Positions 62,920 to 64,000 of a DNA stretch of 64,000 nucleotides are shown here, one piece after another (positions within the stretch are counted from its first letter, which is position 1; every line of letters starts with the position of its first letter). The DNA is from Muribaculaceae bacterium (GTDB taxonomy: Bacteria > Bacteroidota > Bacteroidia > Bacteroidales > Muribaculaceae): positions 1 to 64,000 of the forward strand of contig JAFTRI010000018.1 of assembly GCA_017462345.1 (NCBI GenBank), in the 5' to 3' direction. Under the pieces are notes generated by a model. It searched no databases and was not told where the DNA came from. It saw only the letters and a program-made list of their open reading frames with translations. A program made the translations under genes and the position numbers.

Positions 62920-63864
62920 CTATTTACTTCGAGTTACCGTGTAGATAGATTCACCTGATTTATTTATAAAATGGAGTTTCAGTGTTTGAGAAGTTGCGGC
63001 AAGTACCGAGAATCCCGATTCACTGCTACAGAATCGGGTACCCTCTGTTTTACCTGCCTTTCGGCTTAACGATCCCGATGAATTGACTACATAGTCTATA
63101 TCGCTCCCAGCAACACGCAGATGTTGGAAATTATGAATGTGACCGGCTACATACATGTCTACCCTATACTTGCGTAATACCGGATCAAGACGCTGTTGCA
63201 TGTCGATACGTTCCTGATCCGCTTTAGGGGTCTCCGCATATATGGGATGGTGTCCCACTACTACCACCCAGTCCTCTTTAGCGACCGACAGTACACTGTC
63301 AACCCATTGTAACTGACGGGTATAATCCTCTTTACATGCATCGGGATAGGTCTCCTTATCTTTACGGTACTTGTCTATGATCGGAGCTGTGTCAAGCATC
63401 ACCAGACGCAACGACACCCCGTCATCCTCTATAACACGGGTATAATATCGTGACGGCATACACCATCGGCGGCTTACGTTGCTATAATCGATTACTGCAC
63501 GTGTATTGCCACGATACTCATGATTACCGAGAATCGGAAGCCATTCGAGCATCAGTTCGGGATGGGAATATATTGTCTCGAAATTGGTCATCCACAAAGG
63601 ATCGCTGACACTGCGCACACCCTCAAAATGATGGATATCCCCGGCAGCAACTACAACTTCAGGGTCAACCGTCTCCGCCATTTTCCCCATCAGTTCCGCA
63701 ATAGGTTTCTGGTCATAATAGCCGTTGCGGCCAAGATCATTTGCGATATACAGGTTAACGTCTCCTTTCAGAGCTTCCCACTTTGCCGCATCCTGCGCCT
63801 GTGCCATTGTCATAATGGCACAGAACGCTATCGACATACCTACTAATCTATATCTCATTTTCAT
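62920..63864 (-). CDS. Secreted calcineurin-like metallophosphatase
   Basis: 314 residues, signal peptide ending TMAQAQD. The metallophosphoesterase motifs are in order: IANDLGRNG, VVAAGDIHHFEG, ILGNHEYRG, VVVGHHPIYAE and YVAGHIHNFQ. The pattern is close to purple acid phosphatases. It should remove phosphate from a periplasmic or diet-derived substrate. The gene lies 40 bp after the outer-membrane protein gene at the window edge, which may put the two in one operon. Confidence 0.88.
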   Translation of the reverse strand: MKMRYRLVGMSIAFCAIMTMAQAQDAAKWEALKGDVNLYIANDLGRNGYYDQKPIAELMGKMAETVDPEVVVAAGDIHHFEGVRSVSDPLWMTNFETIYSHPELMLEWLPILGNHEYRGNTRAVIDYSNVSRRWCMPSRYYTRVIEDDGVSLRLVMLDTAPIIDKYRKDKETYPDACKEDYTRQLQWVDSVLSVAKEDWVVVVGHHPIYAETPKADQERIDMQQRLDPVLRKYRVDMYVAGHIHNFQHLRVAGSDIDYVVNSSGSLSRKAGKTEGTRFCSSESGFSVLAATSQTLKLHFINKSGESIYTVTRSK

Positions 63865-63904
63865 ATTACCTTTTATTTTTCTGAAAATCCAACAATTTAT
63901 ATTT

Positions 63905-64000
63905 TTAGAAACTTACCTTTACTCCGCCATTCAATTTCACCCCATAGTACTCAGCCTGCATCGTGTAGTCTTTTGAACCCTGATAGTATCGCAGAGGCTG
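63905..64000 (-). CDS. Outer-membrane beta-barrel protein, C-terminal end only (SusC/TonB-receptor-like)
   Basis: The frame is open to the right edge and ends at 63905. The 31 visible residues run from QPLRYYQGSKDY to GVKLNGGVKVSF. The terminal strand with Phe at the end and the Tyr-rich turn before it are typical of TonB-dependent receptors and other barrels. It continues beyond the window, so the exact family is not settled. It precedes the phosphatase gene on the same strand. Confidence 0.55.
   Translation of the reverse strand, partial: QPLRYYQGSKDYTMQAEYYGVKLNGGVKVSF

Overview
The window comes from a Bacteroidales chromosome. Many intergenic regions carry the Bacteroidetes promoter signature (TTTG or TTG, about 19-20 bp, then TAnnTTTG). 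Family content agrees: DUF4296, DUF2807, the long-form IspG, a degenerate TraR/DksA protein, bifunctional HisB, and a SusC-like outer-membrane C-terminus at the right edge. A family such as Muribaculaceae is possible but is inference only.

Positions 1 to about 17.6 kb are the right part of a Mu-like, contractile-tailed prophage read left to right. In order it holds a protease/scaffold C-terminus, major capsid protein, a lysis cassette (amidase, membrane coiled-coil protein, embedded lipoprotein spanin), tail sheath, tail tube, a tail-assembly chaperone pair joined by a -1 frameshift site, tape measure, hub, spike, baseplate proteins and a large beta-helical fibre. Past the fibre, where Mu keeps mom, lie a thymidylate-synthase-like protein with an Asn-to-Asp change at the base-recognition position and a Dam-like methyltransferase. 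A small membrane protein on the opposite strand with its own promoter sits between chaperone and tape measure (moron-like). The right end shows a predicted minus-strand small RNA and two perfectly tandem 22-bp repeats, as expected for transposase sites.

From 17.7 to 43.3 kb the content is host core. It includes a frameshifted small secreted protein, a strongly C-rich and G-poor intergenic region, an XRE regulator and pyrK-pyrD. The leftward ileS-traR-lspA-DUF4296 operon follows. hisGDCB is preceded by a histidine leader peptide and attenuator. A leftward dusB-DUF2807-DUF2807-flippase operon, a von Willebrand lipoprotein and a leftward rpoN-PAP2-purE-ispG-M16 operon complete this part.

From 43.7 to 53.3 kb is an envelope cluster in which all seven proteins have signal peptides: a beta-propeller protein, a TPR-caspase, two carboxypeptidase-regulatory/beta-barrel proteins, an LPP20-like protein, a DUF4384 protein and a transglutaminase-like protein. 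Two copies of one 17-bp palindrome lie in the region between it and rpoN. The propeller and caspase proteins share a homologous module. This is the best candidate for an undescribed system in the window.

From 53.4 to 61 kb lie guaB, three periplasmic PPIase-type proteins and an OstA-like protein. These are followed by leftward class I fumarase, a calcineurin-like phosphatase and the C-terminus of an outer-membrane barrel.
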